From Parabacteroides hominis (GTDB lineage: Bacteria; Bacteroidota; Bacteroidia; Bacteroidales; Tannerellaceae): a stretch of 64,000 bases of DNA. The translations under genes and the position numbers were made by a program. The stretch is taken from contig NZ_JACOOJ010000007.1 of the NCBI RefSeq assembly GCF_014287585.1, forward strand, positions 116,938 through 180,937. The letters are read 5' to 3'. Of this stretch, positions 1-9,059 are shown one piece after another (positions within the stretch are counted from its first letter, which is position 1; every line of letters starts with the position of its first letter). The notes beneath the pieces were generated by a model. The model was given only the letters and a program-made list of their open reading frames with translations. It did not search any database and was not told where the DNA came from.

Positions 1-109
1 TAATCCGGTTGTCAGGATTATTAAATTCAAATAACCAGTGCGGATAGACGGATCCGTTATGTTCAGGAGGATATCCCCCTGGCTGTAAGGGTTAAACTCT
101 GGCTATCTG

Positions 110-140
110 TTGTGTATTTGTCGGATAGTCTGTATTTTTG
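110..140 (+). promoter_or_regulatory. Candidate Bacteroidetes promoter for the acyl-CoA ligase
   Basis: TATTTTTG at 133-140 fits the -7 element TAnnTTTG. A weak -33 element (TTG at 110-112) lies 20 bases upstream. Transcription would start about 20 bases before the ATG at 166. The bases to the left hold only a short hairpin (TAATCC at 1-6 pairing with GGATTA at 15-20) and no gene I can support. Confidence 0.5.
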
Positions 141-165
141 CGTAAATTATAATACAGTGTGCAGT

Positions 166-1830
166 ATGATACAAGAGAATTTTATCAAGATATACGAGGA
201 AAGTTTCAAGAAGAACTGGGAACTGCCTGCCTTGACGGATTACAGTAAAGGAACGACTTTTTCTTTCGCTGACGTAGCCACGGAGATTGCCCGCATCCAT
301 ATCTTGTTTGAAGAATGCCAGATACGGCGGGGAGATAAGATTGCTCTGATCGGAAAAGACAGTGCCCGCTGGTGCATCGTTTATATGGCCGCTGTTACAT
401 ACGGGGCGATTATCGTGCCTATCTTGCAAGACTTTAGTCCGAATGATGTGCATCATATAATCAACCATTCAGAATCTGTTTTCCTTTTTGTCAGCGACCG
501 TATCTGGGACTCGCTGGAAGAGGAAATGATCGGGGATGTGCGAGGCGTGTTCTCGTTGTCCGATTTCCGTTGCCTGCACCAGCGTGATGGCGAGAGCATC
601 CAGAAACTCCTGAAAGGGATGGACGGGAAGATGCAGGAGAAATATCCGAACGGTTTCGGCAGGGACGATATCAAATATGCAGAACTGGATAACGACAAGG
701 TGGTGGAGATCAACTATACTTCCGGTACGACCGGCTTCAGTAAAGGGGTGATGCTGACCGGAAACAATCTGGCGGGGAATGTGATGTACGGCATCGAACT
801 TGGCGTATTGTACAGAGGGGAACGCGAACTCTGTTTCCTGCCGCTGGCGCATGCCTATAGCTGTGCATTCAATTTCCTGGTTCCGATGGCCGTTGGTGCG
901 CATGTTTACCTGTTGGGCAAAGTCCCTTCTCCCAAAATCCTGCTGAAAGCCTTTGAAGAGGTGAAGCCTAATCTGATCCTGACGGTTCCGTTGATCCTGG
1001 AGAAGATTTACAAGAAGATGATCTTGCCGCAACTCAGCAAGACAACTATGAAGGTGGCGCTGAATATCCCGTTGCTGGATTCCCGTATATATGCACAGAT
1101 ACGGAAGAAACTGGTCGACTCGTTCGGAGGACGTTTCCGTGAAGTGATCGTGGGAGGGGCTGCCATGAATGAAGAGGTGACGAATTTCCTTTATAAGATC
1201 AAATTCCCGTTCACGATCGGTTATGGTATGACGGAGTGCGGGCCGCTGATCAGCTATGACCATAATGACGAATATGTGCCCGGATCATGCGGCCAGGTAT
1301 TGAAGGGTATCATGAAAGTGCGCATCGACTCGGACGATCCATATAATAAGGTAGGGGAAATTCAGGTGAGCGGTGAAAATGTGATGAAAGGTTACTATAA
1401 GAACGAAGAGGCGACTGCCAATGTCTTTACCGAAGACGGTTGGTTGCGTACGGGGGACCTGGGAACGATCGACGCCGATAACCGCATCTATATCCGTGGC
1501 CGCAGCAAGACTATGATCCTGGGGGCGAGCGGACAGAATATTTATCCGGAAGAGATTGAATCGAAGCTGAACAATCTGCCGTTCGTAATGGAAAGCATCA
1601 TAATCGAGAAGAGCGGTAAGCTGGTGGGGCTTGTTTATCCGGATTATGATACGGTGGACGGCACAGGGGTTTCGCACGAAGATCTTCCGATCATCATGGA
1701 GCAGAACCGGATCGAACTTAACAAACTTTTAGCACCTTACGAGGCTGTTTCCGCCTTGCAATTGTATCCGACGGAATTTGAAAAGACGCCTAAGAAGAGT
1801 ATTAAGCGTTACTTGTATAGCAACTATTAA
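166..1830 (+). CDS. AMP-dependent acyl-CoA synthetase (long-chain fatty acid-CoA ligase type)
   Basis: This 554-residue protein belongs to the ANL adenylating superfamily and probably activates a fatty acid to its acyl-CoA with ATP and CoA in the cytoplasm. The P-loop-like motif YTSGTTGFSKGVML lies near residue 183, the substrate/AMP motif YGMTECGPL near 350, and the hinge GWLRTGDLG followed by RGRSKTMI near 430-450; all core motifs are present. The length is normal for a compact bacterial long-chain ligase. An upstream in-frame codon at 112 would place the start ahead of the predicted promoter, so I chose the ATG at 166. The chain-length preference cannot be read from the sequence. It stands alone; the next gene has its own promoter. 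Confidence 0.85.
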   Translation: MIQENFIKIYEESFKKNWELPALTDYSKGTTFSFADVATEIARIHILFEECQIRRGDKIALIGKDSARWCIVYMAAVTYGAIIVPILQDFSPNDVHHIINHSESVFLFVSDRIWDSLEEEMIGDVRGVFSLSDFRCLHQRDGESIQKLLKGMDGKMQEKYPNGFGRDDIKYAELDNDKVVEINYTSGTTGFSKGVMLTGNNLAGNVMYGIELGVLYRGERELCFLPLAHAYSCAFNFLVPMAVGAHVYLLGKVPSPKILLKAFEEVKPNLILTVPLILEKIYKKMILPQLSKTTMKVALNIPLLDSRIYAQIRKKLVDSFGGRFREVIVGGAAMNEEVTNFLYKIKFPFTIGYGMTECGPLISYDHNDEYVPGSCGQVLKGIMKVRIDSDDPYNKVGEIQVSGENVMKGYYKNEEATANVFTEDGWLRTGDLGTIDADNRIYIRGRSKTMILGASGQNIYPEEIESKLNNLPFVMESIIIEKSGKLVGLVYPDYDTVDGTGVSHEDLPIIMEQNRIELNKLLAPYEAVSALQLYPTEFEKTPKKSIKRYLYSNY

Positions 1831-1901
1831 TCAATTTATTCGGTCTGTAAATCAGATTGTTGTCGCCTGTGTAGAAAATATTTTGAAAAAAAGTGCACTA
1901 T

Positions 1902-1935
1902 GTTGTACAACATGTTTGATTAATACATACATTTG
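1902..1935 (+). promoter_or_regulatory. Candidate promoter for the small acidic lipoprotein
   Basis: TACATTTG at 1928-1935 matches the Bacteroidetes -7 consensus. GTTG at 1902-1905 could serve as the -33 element with 22 bases between them, slightly longer than ideal. The gene starts about 50 bases downstream. Confidence 0.55.
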
Positions 1936-1986
1936 CATCGTTTTAAGACAAGAAGATATTATAGACCGTTTAAATTAAAAAACAAA

Positions 1987-2217
1987 ATGAAAAAGTTAGT
2001 TGCATTTGCTGCCGTTATCGCAGCTGTATCATTCGCATCTTGTGGCAACAAATCAGCAGAAAACACTGAAGTTGCAGAAACTGAAACAGAAGCTACAGTA
2101 GAAGAAGTTGTTGCTCCTGTTGAAGAAGCTACAACAGAAGAAGCAACAGTTGCTGAAGGCGATTCAACATCTGTTGAAGCTCCGGCTGCTGAAACTGAAG
2201 CTGCTCCTGCTGAATAA
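1987..2217 (+). CDS. Small acidic lipoprotein rich in Glu, Ala, Thr and Val
   Basis: A 76-residue precursor with a lipoprotein signal: hydrophobic segment at residues 4-18 and lipobox SFASC with the lipidated Cys at 19. After the Cys the chain is low-complexity, dominated by E, A, T and V with repeated TEA/EEA elements, strongly acidic and with no recognisable fold. Similar short acidic lipoproteins are common and often highly expressed in Bacteroidales, but their role is not known to me. It has its own promoter and is followed directly by a strong terminator, so it is a single-gene transcript. The ATG at 1987 is chosen because it begins the typical MKK signal peptide. Confidence 0.8.
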   Translation: MKKLVAFAAVIAAVSFASCGNKSAENTEVAETETEATVEEVVAPVEEATTEEATVAEGDSTSVEAPAAETEAAPAE

Positions 2218-2242
2218 CCATTCGGCAATCAGTGATGAGGAC

Positions 2243-2275
2243 AGTCTGTATGCGTGTAACATACAGACTTTTTTT
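2243..2275 (+). terminator. Rho-independent terminator after the acidic lipoprotein
   Basis: AGTCTGTAT at 2243-2251 pairs perfectly with ATACAGACT at 2261-2269 and is followed by a run of T to 2275. Confidence 0.9.
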
Positions 2276-2302
2276 GTTTTTAAACCTATGTAATATATGT
2301 AT

Positions 2303-4402
2303 ATGAAACGAACGCTATTACTTCTTTCTGCTATTGCCTGTCTGGGCCTGCCTGCTTTTTCACAGACACCCGTAGATAAAACCGTCTTGTTGCAGAGTGT
2401 TGAAATCCAGGGAAAACGTTTTGGCGGCCTGACCGGTGGGGATGTGAAACGCCTGCAGGTGGACAGCAACCTGAGTGGTTTGGCCGGGACGACGGCCGAC
2501 GTATTCCGCCAGTTGCCGTCCGTTGTTACGGATATCGAGGGAGGGATCACTTTCCGTGGTTCCGGCAATCCCGGCTTGCTGATCAACGGAGTGCCTTACG
2601 GGCTGATGGAAGAGTATAGCGGGGATATGCTGATCCAGCTTCCGGCGTTGTTCTTCGACCGGGTTTCGATGACGGCGACCCCTTCTATCGAACTGGTTCC
2701 GGATGGGGATGCGGGAATCTTGAACTTGTCGTCCGCGGCTTATACGGCTACTGATTCGCCGTTGATCCTGACGTTGGGAGCCGGATTCCAGGAACGTTAT
2801 AATGCCGGTGCGATCCTGAATTTGCATCCGGGTAAGTTTCATATTGTCGGAAAGTATAATTATCGTCGTGAATTTCGTAAACGTACGTTCAGCAAGTCGA
2901 CGACGAATAAGGCCGGGACGACCGTCATGAACAATAATGCGTCCGCCCGCCCCGATGTGCATCTGGCTGATCTGAGTGTCGGATACGACCTGACGGCGAA
3001 TGACCTGATCACGGTCTACGGCCTGTACAGCCTGATGGACTATAGCCGCTACGGGAAGATCCATAACAATAAGTTGGTGGATGGAAACCTGCAACCGGTG
3101 ATGTTCCGCCATCGTTATAATGACCAGCGCCAGGAAGCGTATGCTGCCGAAGCACGCTGGAACCATACCTTCGACAATCCCCAGGATCGCCTGGACGTCG
3201 TGTTCAACTACAATAATTTCGGGTACGACGAAGGCAACGAATACAAGAACGAGAAGCCGGAAACAGGCAAGATCATCGCCGAGGACAACTATTATGTCCG
3301 TCAGGATAAGAACAATTATTACCTGTCCGCCATCTTCCGCAAACTCTTTGCTGACGACCTGCGTTTGCGGGTCGGCTATATCGGGCGCTTCAAGAACGAG
3401 AGTTATCATGCCAATGGCAGTAAGTTGTCAGGCGAAACATGGGCTTTTGACTGGCAGAAGGAGAACGAATATTATTTCAACCGCCGCACGAATCTGCTTG
3501 TAGCCGCTTTGGAAAAGAAGTGGAATGCTCTCTATGCCGAAGCGGGCGTACAGGGCGAACTGAACTGGCAAAAGATAGACACGCGCTACCAGACCGACGA
3601 TGTGCAGGAAAAGTTCCCGATGGTCAAGAGCACTTCCCGCTTTCACCTCTTTCCCCGTCTTAAGTTGGGCTATCAAACGGAACGGGCGGGAGAGTTCACG
3701 TTGAGTTATGCCGAACGCGTGATCCGTCCCTACGGCAGCTACCTGAATGTCTTTACCGACCGTAGCGACGCGACGCATATATGGAAGGGAAATCCCGACT
3801 TGAAGGACGAGTTTGTCCATTCCGTCGAGTTGGCCTACTCATACGCCACTCCCTCTTTCCGTCTCTCTCCAAGCCTTTATTACCGGAATAAAAAGGATCG
3901 TATCATGGACGTTGTGAAAGATTCCGGTACGGACGGCACGATCTGGACGAAAGAGAACATCGGCCATTCGCAAACGGTCGGTTTTGAACTGTCTGCAACC
4001 TGGCAGCCGGTCCGTATCCTGACGCTCGGTTTGTCAGGCGATATTTACCGGGACGAGATCGACGGGCGTACGATCGGTTATGATGAAAAGAAGTCGATGG
4101 TCTGCGGCGATATCAAAGGCTCTGTCAACATCAGCATCACCCCGGCGACGGAGTTGCAGCTCGATGGCTTTTACATCTCCGACCAGCTTACCCCACAAGG
4201 AAAGATCAAGCACCGTTCCAGCGTCAATGCCGGTATCTCCCAATATTTCATGAACCGCAAGTTGCGTGCCAACCTGAGCATCAACAACATCTTCAATGGT
4301 CTCGAAGAGACAACGATCGTCGATACAAAAGACCTGCAAATGACCCAGATCCGCAATCGCGACGCACAGGTGACGTGGCTGACGTTGACGTATAACCTGT
4401 AA
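2303..4402 (+). CDS. TonB-dependent-type outer-membrane beta-barrel protein
   Basis: A 699-residue protein with a signal peptide at residues 1-20 ending near PAFSQ. A plug-like domain follows (about residues 30-140, including DVFRQLPSV and LLINGVPYG), then a long series of amphipathic aromatic-rich strands typical of the outer-membrane beta-barrel family in Bacteroidetes, ending in a C-terminal strand YNL. There is no N-terminal carboxypeptidase-like (CarboxypepD_reg) domain and no SusD partner next to it, so it is not a classical SusC pair. The substrate is unknown. The ATG at 2303 gives the MKR signal peptide; an in-frame ATG at 2297 is the alternative. It converges on ndh with only 11 bases between the stops. 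Confidence 0.8.
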   Translation: MKRTLLLLSAIACLGLPAFSQTPVDKTVLLQSVEIQGKRFGGLTGGDVKRLQVDSNLSGLAGTTADVFRQLPSVVTDIEGGITFRGSGNPGLLINGVPYGLMEEYSGDMLIQLPALFFDRVSMTATPSIELVPDGDAGILNLSSAAYTATDSPLILTLGAGFQERYNAGAILNLHPGKFHIVGKYNYRREFRKRTFSKSTTNKAGTTVMNNNASARPDVHLADLSVGYDLTANDLITVYGLYSLMDYSRYGKIHNNKLVDGNLQPVMFRHRYNDQRQEAYAAEARWNHTFDNPQDRLDVVFNYNNFGYDEGNEYKNEKPETGKIIAEDNYYVRQDKNNYYLSAIFRKLFADDLRLRVGYIGRFKNESYHANGSKLSGETWAFDWQKENEYYFNRRTNLLVAALEKKWNALYAEAGVQGELNWQKIDTRYQTDDVQEKFPMVKSTSRFHLFPRLKLGYQTERAGEFTLSYAERVIRPYGSYLNVFTDRSDATHIWKGNPDLKDEFVHSVELAYSYATPSFRLSPSLYYRNKKDRIMDVVKDSGTDGTIWTKENIGHSQTVGFELSATWQPVRILTLGLSGDIYRDEIDGRTIGYDEKKSMVCGDIKGSVNISITPATELQLDGFYISDQLTPQGKIKHRSSVNAGISQYFMNRKLRANLSINNIFNGLEETTIVDTKDLQMTQIRNRDAQVTWLTLTYNL

Positions 4403-4413
4403 GGCTGATTTTA

Positions 4414-5709
4414 TCAGTCCTCCTGTTTATCCCGTTCTTTCTTCGGGATGAACAGGATTAATCGTATGGACTGGTCATAGGTGAAATAGCTCCATACCCA
4501 TTCGATCAGGACCATGATCTTGTTCTTGACGCCGAGGATGGAACGGAGGTGCACGCCCATCCAGACCAGCCAGGCGATGAAGCCGTGCAGTTTCACTTTA
4601 TGGAGGTCAGCTACCGCTTTGTTGCGGCCGACAGTTGCCAGGGTTCCGAGATTCTTGTAATGGAAAGGCTTCAGCGGTTCACCGCTTTCGAGACGTTTCA
4701 GGTTGTCGGCAAGCAGGAGGCCCTGTTGGATGGCAACCTGGGCGACCTGTGGATGGCCGTTCGGATAGTCGGTTTCCGTTTGCAGGCAGACATCGCCGAT
4801 GGCGAAAACATTTCCCGAACCATGCAGTTGGTTGTATTCGTTGACTAAGATACGTCCGCCCCGGCCTAATTCCTTATTGTCGATCTGCTCGAAGCGGGTA
4901 GCGGTTACGCCGCTTACCCAGACGACTGTTTTTGTTTCGATGGAGTTGCCGTCGTCCAGTATGGCTTTGCCGTCTTTGTAATCGACCACCTTTTTTTGCA
5001 GCATGACTTTGACGCCCATCCCTTCGAGGAACCGCTTTGCATTGTCCGACGCCTCTTCCGACATGGCGGCAAGCAGGTGGGGCGAACCTTCCACCAGGTA
5101 AATATTCATCTCCGACTGTTTCAGGTCTGGATAATCTTTAGGCAGGACGAAATGTTTCATCTCCGCCAGTACGCCCGATATTTCGACACCGGTAGCACCT
5201 CCGCCAACGATGACGACATTCATCAATGCCTGCTTTTCTTTTGGATCGGTGCAGATCGTCGCTTTCTCGAAATTGGAGAGAAGCGTGTTACGCAGGATAA
5301 GGGCTTCTTCGATGGTTTTCATCGGCAATGCCCGGCTTTGGATCACTTCGTTGCCGAAGAAGTTCGTGACTGTGCCGGAAGCTATTATCAGGTAATCATA
5401 TTTCAGTTCTCCGATCGAGGTCAGTATCAGGTTCTTTTCCCGCACGACCGCTTTCACTTCGGCCAGCCGGAAATAGAAGTCTTTCCGCTTCTGGAATATC
5501 TTACGGAAAGGGAAGGAGATGGAACTCGATTCGAGTCCGGAAGAGGCTACCTGATAGAGTAATGGCGGGAACTGGTGATAGTTGTTCTTGTCAATCAATA
5601 CGATTTGGAAATTACTACCCTTAAGTCTGTTGGCAAGCTTTAATCCCCCGAAGCCCCCGCCAATGATAACGACTCTTTTCTTATCTGTGTCTGCGATATT
5701 GAATCCCAT
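4414..5709 (-). CDS. ndh: Type II NADH:quinone oxidoreductase (NDH-2)
   Basis: A 431-residue FAD-dependent enzyme that oxidises NADH and reduces quinone at the inner face of the cytoplasmic membrane without pumping protons. The N-terminal FAD-binding Rossmann motif VVIIGGGFGG is at about residues 13-22 and the NADH-binding motif VVIVGGGATGVE near 165-176. A further conserved stretch reading VFAIGDVC (about 303) contacts FAD. The C-terminal part has the amphipathic or hydrophobic segment MVLIEWVWSYFTYDQ used for membrane association. Length and motifs fit the family. It reads towards the preceding barrel gene. Confidence 0.9.
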   Translation of the reverse strand: MGFNIADTDKKRVVIIGGGFGGLKLANRLKGSNFQIVLIDKNNYHQFPPLLYQVASSGLESSSISFPFRKIFQKRKDFYFRLAEVKAVVREKNLILTSIGELKYDYLIIASGTVTNFFGNEVIQSRALPMKTIEEALILRNTLLSNFEKATICTDPKEKQALMNVVIVGGGATGVEISGVLAEMKHFVLPKDYPDLKQSEMNIYLVEGSPHLLAAMSEEASDNAKRFLEGMGVKVMLQKKVVDYKDGKAILDDGNSIETKTVVWVSGVTATRFEQIDNKELGRGGRILVNEYNQLHGSGNVFAIGDVCLQTETDYPNGHPQVAQVAIQQGLLLADNLKRLESGEPLKPFHYKNLGTLATVGRNKAVADLHKVKLHGFIAWLVWMGVHLRSILGVKNKIMVLIEWVWSYFTYDQSIRLILFIPKKERDKQED

Positions 5710-5872
5710 GATGTCTTATGTGTTTATTGTTTCTTATAAAACAATCTATTCGGCAATAAGTTGTTTCCGGATTAAGGATTAGCCGGAGGTGGCGACCTCG
5801 AATGTTTGGAGCGGTATTGCTCTGTGAAGTATATGAAAGAGTAGATAATATTATATGGATATAATAGGAGAG

Positions 5873-6075
5873 AACTGTCGTTCCCTGCCGAGGAAACTGT
5901 CGTTCCCTGCCGAGGAAACTGTCGTTCCCTGCCGAGGAAACTGTCGTTCCCTGCCGAGGAAACTGTCGTTCCCTGCCGAGGAAACTGTCGTTCCCTGCCG
6001 AGGAAACTGTCGTTTCTTGCCGAGGAAACTGTCGTTTCTTGCCGAGGAAACTGTCGTTTCTTGCCGAGGAAACTG
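5873..6075. repeat. 22-bp tandem repeat, nine uninterrupted copies
   Basis: Nine head-to-tail copies of a 22-bp unit containing CTGTCGTTCCCTGCCGAGG run from 5873 to 6070, followed by the first five bases of a tenth. Copies 1-6 carry GTTCCCTGCC and copies 7-9 carry GTTTCTTGCC; otherwise the copies are identical. Because 22 is not a multiple of 3, reading frames on both strands stay open through it, but these frames look like by-products of the repeat. There are no spacers, so it is not a CRISPR array. The flanks 5710-5872 and 6076-6177 hold no gene I can support. Confidence 0.95.
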
Positions 6076-6177
6076 ATTTTGAATGCTCTCTTTGTCTACT
6101 ATCGTTCCTTAGTTTATAGACGAAAAGTATGATAGAAATAGAGCTGATAGTGGTAGTAACAGGCCTATGGTGATAGA

Positions 6178-6245
6178 TAAAAAACATCTACCACCACTAT
6201 GGAATCGCTTTATTAATAAGCGTTGTAGTAGATAGTGGTAGATGT
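6178..6245 (-). terminator. Terminator of argF'
   Basis: AACATCTACCAC at 6182-6193 pairs with GTGGTAGATGTT at 6234-6245. On the minus strand the hairpin is followed by a run of T (A-run at 6178-6183 on the plus strand), 45 bases after the argF' stop. Confidence 0.75.
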
Positions 6246-6291
6246 TGTAGCTAATTTGTAAAAACAGTTTATGTATTTACCGATGCAGGGA

Positions 6292-7248
6292 TTAGATAGA
6301 TCCCATTAGTATCTTCTTCAACACCGTCTGTGCCGAGATCTCGCGGTTGGCAGCTTCGGGGATCACGATGCTTTGCGGGCTTTCGATCACGTCGTCCGTT
6401 ACGATCATGTTGCGGCGGACGGGCAGGCAGTGCATGAAGTAGGCGTTGTTGGTGAGCGCCATCTTTTCGCTATCGACTGTCCAGTTGCGATCCATGTTGA
6501 GCACCTGGCCGTAGTTCGGGTCGGCATAGGCAGCCCAGTTCTTGGCGTAGATGAAGTCCGCGCCTTCGAATGCTTTCTTCTGGTCGTATTCCACACGGGC
6601 GTTACCGACGAAACGCGGGTCCAGTTCGTAGCCTTCGGGGTGGGTGATCACGAACTCATAGTCTGTTGCATTCATCCATTCGGCAAAACTGTTCGGAACC
6701 GCCTGCGGGAGCGCTTTCGGATGCGGAGCCCAGGTCATGACCACCTTCGGGCGGGCTGTCTTTTTGTATTCCTCGATGGTGATCAGGTCGGCGAAACTTT
6801 GCAACGGGTGGCGGGTAGCCGCCTCCATGCTGAATACCGGACGACCGGAGTATTGGATGAACTGGTTCAATATCTTTTCGTTGTAATCGTCTTCCTTGCT
6901 TTCGAAACGGGCAAAGGAACGTACGCCGATCACGTCGCAGTAGCATCCCATGACCGGAACCGCTTCCAAGAGATGTTCAGGTTTGTCGCCATCCATGATC
7001 ACGCCGCGTTCGGTTTCCAGTTTCCAGGCGCCCTGGTTCACGTCGAGCACCATCGTGTTCATGCCTAAATTCATGGCGGCCTTCTGTGTCGAGAGGCGGG
7101 TGCGGAGGCTGGAGTTGAAGAATATCATCAATAACGTCTTGTTCTTGCCCAGCTCGGTAAACTGGTAACGGTCTTTCTTAATCTCGAAAGCCTCGGCGAG
7201 CGCCTGCTTGAGGTCGCCCAAGTCCTGTACACAAGTGAAGTTTCTCAT
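6292..7248 (-). CDS. argF': N-succinylornithine carbamoyltransferase
   Basis: A 318-residue transcarbamylase of the arginine pathway that transfers the carbamoyl group from carbamoyl phosphate to an N-acylated ornithine. The carbamoyl-phosphate motif SSLRTRLST is at residues 46-54, HPLQSFAD further on, and the second-substrate motif HCLPVRRN near 280. It aligns from memory with Bacteroides fragilis ArgF'. The residue that separates succinyl- from acetylornithine enzymes (Pro90 versus Glu) is Pro here, within DGDKPEHL, which predicts N-succinylornithine as the substrate. The ATG at 7248 gives the family length of 318; an ATG at 7260 is possible, while an upstream TTG at 7281 lies inside the promoter. 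The gene is separated from the proA operon by 118 bases and has its own promoter. Confidence 0.9.
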   Translation of the reverse strand: MRNFTCVQDLGDLKQALAEAFEIKKDRYQFTELGKNKTLLMIFFNSSLRTRLSTQKAAMNLGMNTMVLDVNQGAWKLETERGVIMDGDKPEHLLEAVPVMGCYCDVIGVRSFARFESKEDDYNEKILNQFIQYSGRPVFSMEAATRHPLQSFADLITIEEYKKTARPKVVMTWAPHPKALPQAVPNSFAEWMNATDYEFVITHPEGYELDPRFVGNARVEYDQKKAFEGADFIYAKNWAAYADPNYGQVLNMDRNWTVDSEKMALTNNAYFMHCLPVRRNMIVTDDVIESPQSIVIPEAANREISAQTVLKKILMGSI

Positions 7249-7278
7249 ATCATGTCTCATTTTAAATTGTTCTGCCTG

Positions 7279-7310
7279 CAAAGGTAAACAATGATTTCAG
7301 ATTTATGCAA
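7279..7310 (-). promoter_or_regulatory. Promoter of argF'
   Basis: On the minus strand, TTGC (7307-7310) and TACCTTTG (7279-7286) are separated by 20 bases, a good Bacteroidetes promoter. The predicted start of transcription is about 25 bases before the chosen ATG. Confidence 0.7.
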
Positions 7311-7366
7311 TACCGTTATAGCTGTATTATCAGTGTCAGACGATAATACTAACACTGTATCAGGAA

Positions 7367-8611
7367 CTACTTTCGTATTTGTCCGTCTCCTTCGATGATG
7401 TACTTGTAGGTCGTCAGTTCCGGCAAAGCCATCGGGCCGCGGGCATGTAGCTTCTGTGTGCTGATGCCGATTTCCGCTCCGAAACCGAACTGCGCCCCGT
7501 CGGTGAAAGCCGTAGATACATTGGCGTAGACGCAGGCGGCATCGACCATTTGCTGGAAACGGCGGATGGCTTCCGGCGATTCGCTGACGATGCTTTCGCT
7601 GTGTTTCGAGCTGTAGCGGGCGATATGTTGCAGGGCTTCATCCAGGGAGGAGACCGTGCGGATCGCCATCTTGTAATCGAGGAACTCAGTCCCGAAACTG
7701 TCTGACGTAGCTGGCTGAAGCAAAGCGGCGGGATAGTGGCCCGATAGGGCGGCAAAGGCGGGTTCGTCGGCATAGATAACGACGTTGCTGCCGGACAGCT
7801 TGCCGCACAAATAAGGCAGGTCGCCTAACCGGTCACGATGGACGATCAGGCAGTCCAAGGCATTGCAGACGCTGACGCGACGTGTCTTGGCATTGTTGAT
7901 GATCTCGCGTCCTTTCTCTTTGTCCCCGTCCTTGTCGAAATAGGTGTGGCAGATGCCGGCTCCCGTCTCGATGACCGGCACGCGGGCATGATCGCGGACA
8001 AAGTTGATCAACGAACTGCTGCCCCGCGGAATGATTAGGTCCACCAGGCCGACGGCGTTCAACAGTTCGGTCGTCGCTTCCCGGTCGGGCGGCAGGAGCG
8101 TACAGACAGCCGGGTCGATACCCTGTCCGGCCAGTACGTCGTGGATAATCGCCACTAAGGCGCGGTTGGAACTGTCGGCATCCGAACCGCCTTTCAGCAC
8201 GCAGGCATTCCCACTCTTGAAGCAGAGGGAGAAGACGTCGAAGGTGACGTTCGGGCGTGCTTCGTATATGACGCCGATCACGCCGAAGGGAACGGTCACT
8301 TTCCGGATCACCATGCCGTTGGGACGTGTTGTTTCACTTAACAGTTTCCCAAGCGGGGAAGGCAACGAAGCGACGTTCTTCATGTCTCCGGCAATACCAG
8401 CGAGACGTTCTTCCGTCAGTTTCAGGCGGTCGTATTTCGGATTTGCCGGGTCCATGCGCCGGAGGTCTTCGGCATTGGCCGCTAAGACTTCCGCTTGGCG
8501 CGAGAGCAAAGCCGAAGCCGTGTCTGTGAGGATGCGGTTGATGGCGGCATCGTCCAGCGTGACGAGCTGGCGCGAAGCGGCGAGGGTTTGTTGCAATAAT
8601 TCGTTAATCAT
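7367..8611 (-). CDS. proA: Glutamate-5-semialdehyde dehydrogenase (gamma-glutamyl phosphate reductase)
   Basis: A 414-residue NADPH-dependent enzyme of the aldehyde dehydrogenase superfamily that reduces gamma-glutamyl phosphate in the second step of proline synthesis. Visible signatures are [13 protein letters not shown] (about 110), LKGGSDA (about 138), [11 protein letters not shown] (about 195) and the catalytic region [13 protein letters not shown] (about 250) holding the nucleophilic Cys. The ATG at 8611 is chosen over an upstream in-frame codon at 8668, which would run into the preceding gene. It is the last gene of the operon running from the XRE regulator, 16 bases after the small membrane protein gene. 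Confidence 0.93.
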   Translation of the reverse strand: MINELLQQTLAASRQLVTLDDAAINRILTDTASALLSRQAEVLAANAEDLRRMDPANPKYDRLKLTEERLAGIAGDMKNVASLPSPLGKLLSETTRPNGMVIRKVTVPFGVIGVIYEARPNVTFDVFSLCFKSGNACVLKGGSDADSSNRALVAIIHDVLAGQGIDPAVCTLLPPDREATTELLNAVGLVDLIIPRGSSSLINFVRDHARVPVIETGAGICHTYFDKDGDKEKGREIINNAKTRRVSVCNALDCLIVHRDRLGDLPYLCGKLSGSNVVIYADEPAFAALSGHYPAALLQPATSDSFGTEFLDYKMAIRTVSSLDEALQHIARYSSKHSESIVSESPEAIRRFQQMVDAACVYANVSTAFTDGAQFGFGAEIGISTQKLHARGPMALPELTTYKYIIEGDGQIRK

Positions 8612-8627
8612 GGTCGTATGATCGTTG

Positions 8628-9044
8628 TTACTTTTCGTATTCCTGAATATACTTGGGATGGACGGCATCTTTCCCTAACACGAGGCAAAGCCCGATGATG
8701 AAGCTCACGCCCCAGTTGATAAGCTGGCCGCTGCCTAACGGATGGCCGAACAGGAGGAAGCCGTTGACAAGGCCGCTTGCCAGGAACAGCAGGAGGCTTG
8801 CCCAGCAGAACGCGTAGTTCGAGACAAGCCTGCGTATCGTCAGGCTGACGGCTGAGATGACAAGCAAGAGGCATACCGCAATCAGGCTGTAGGCTGCTAT
8901 TTTCAACTCGGCAGGCGAAGCTGTGACGGGCAGTCCCAAGTTCACTTTATCCCCTTGTGTCAGGAGGGTGACGCCTCCCATGCCTCTAAGCAGTCCTACT
9001 ACAATCATCAGGACTGATGCGAATGATAACCAATACTTTTTCAT
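8628..9044 (-). CDS. Small four-helix membrane protein between proB and proA
   Basis: A 138-residue integral membrane protein of no family that I recognise. Hydrophobic segments lie at about residues 5-27, 47-67, 75-98 and 106-124, with a short charged C-terminal tail ending in EYEK. It lies 15 bases after proB and 16 bases before proA, so it is translated with the proline genes. No transport or catalytic motif is visible. An osmotic-stress or proline-related role would be a guess from position only. Confidence 0.75.
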   Translation of the reverse strand: MKKYWLSFASVLMIVVGLLRGMGGVTLLTQGDKVNLGLPVTASPAELKIAAYSLIAVCLLLVISAVSLTIRRLVSNYAFCWASLLLFLASGLVNGFLLFGHPLGSGQLINWGVSFIIGLCLVLGKDAVHPKYIQEYEK

Positions 9045-9059
9045 ACTCTCTTCTATTTA

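Noticed and set aside
2360..3409. Long minus-strand reading frame opposite the outer-membrane barrel gene
   Set aside because: It is antisense to a well-supported TonB-type gene, has low-complexity His/Val/Ile composition typical of a shadow frame, and shows no promoter or homology.
4385..4425. Terminator between the barrel gene and ndh
   Set aside because: Only a five-base stem (CTGAT with ATCAG) around a short T stretch is present, too weak to annotate.
5873..6075. CRISPR array
   Set aside because: The units are contiguous with no spacers, and no cas genes are nearby.
5681..6187. 168-codon minus-strand frame across the 22-bp repeat
   Set aside because: Most of it is the tandem repeat read in rotating frames; it also overlaps the ndh start. 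Not a convincing gene.
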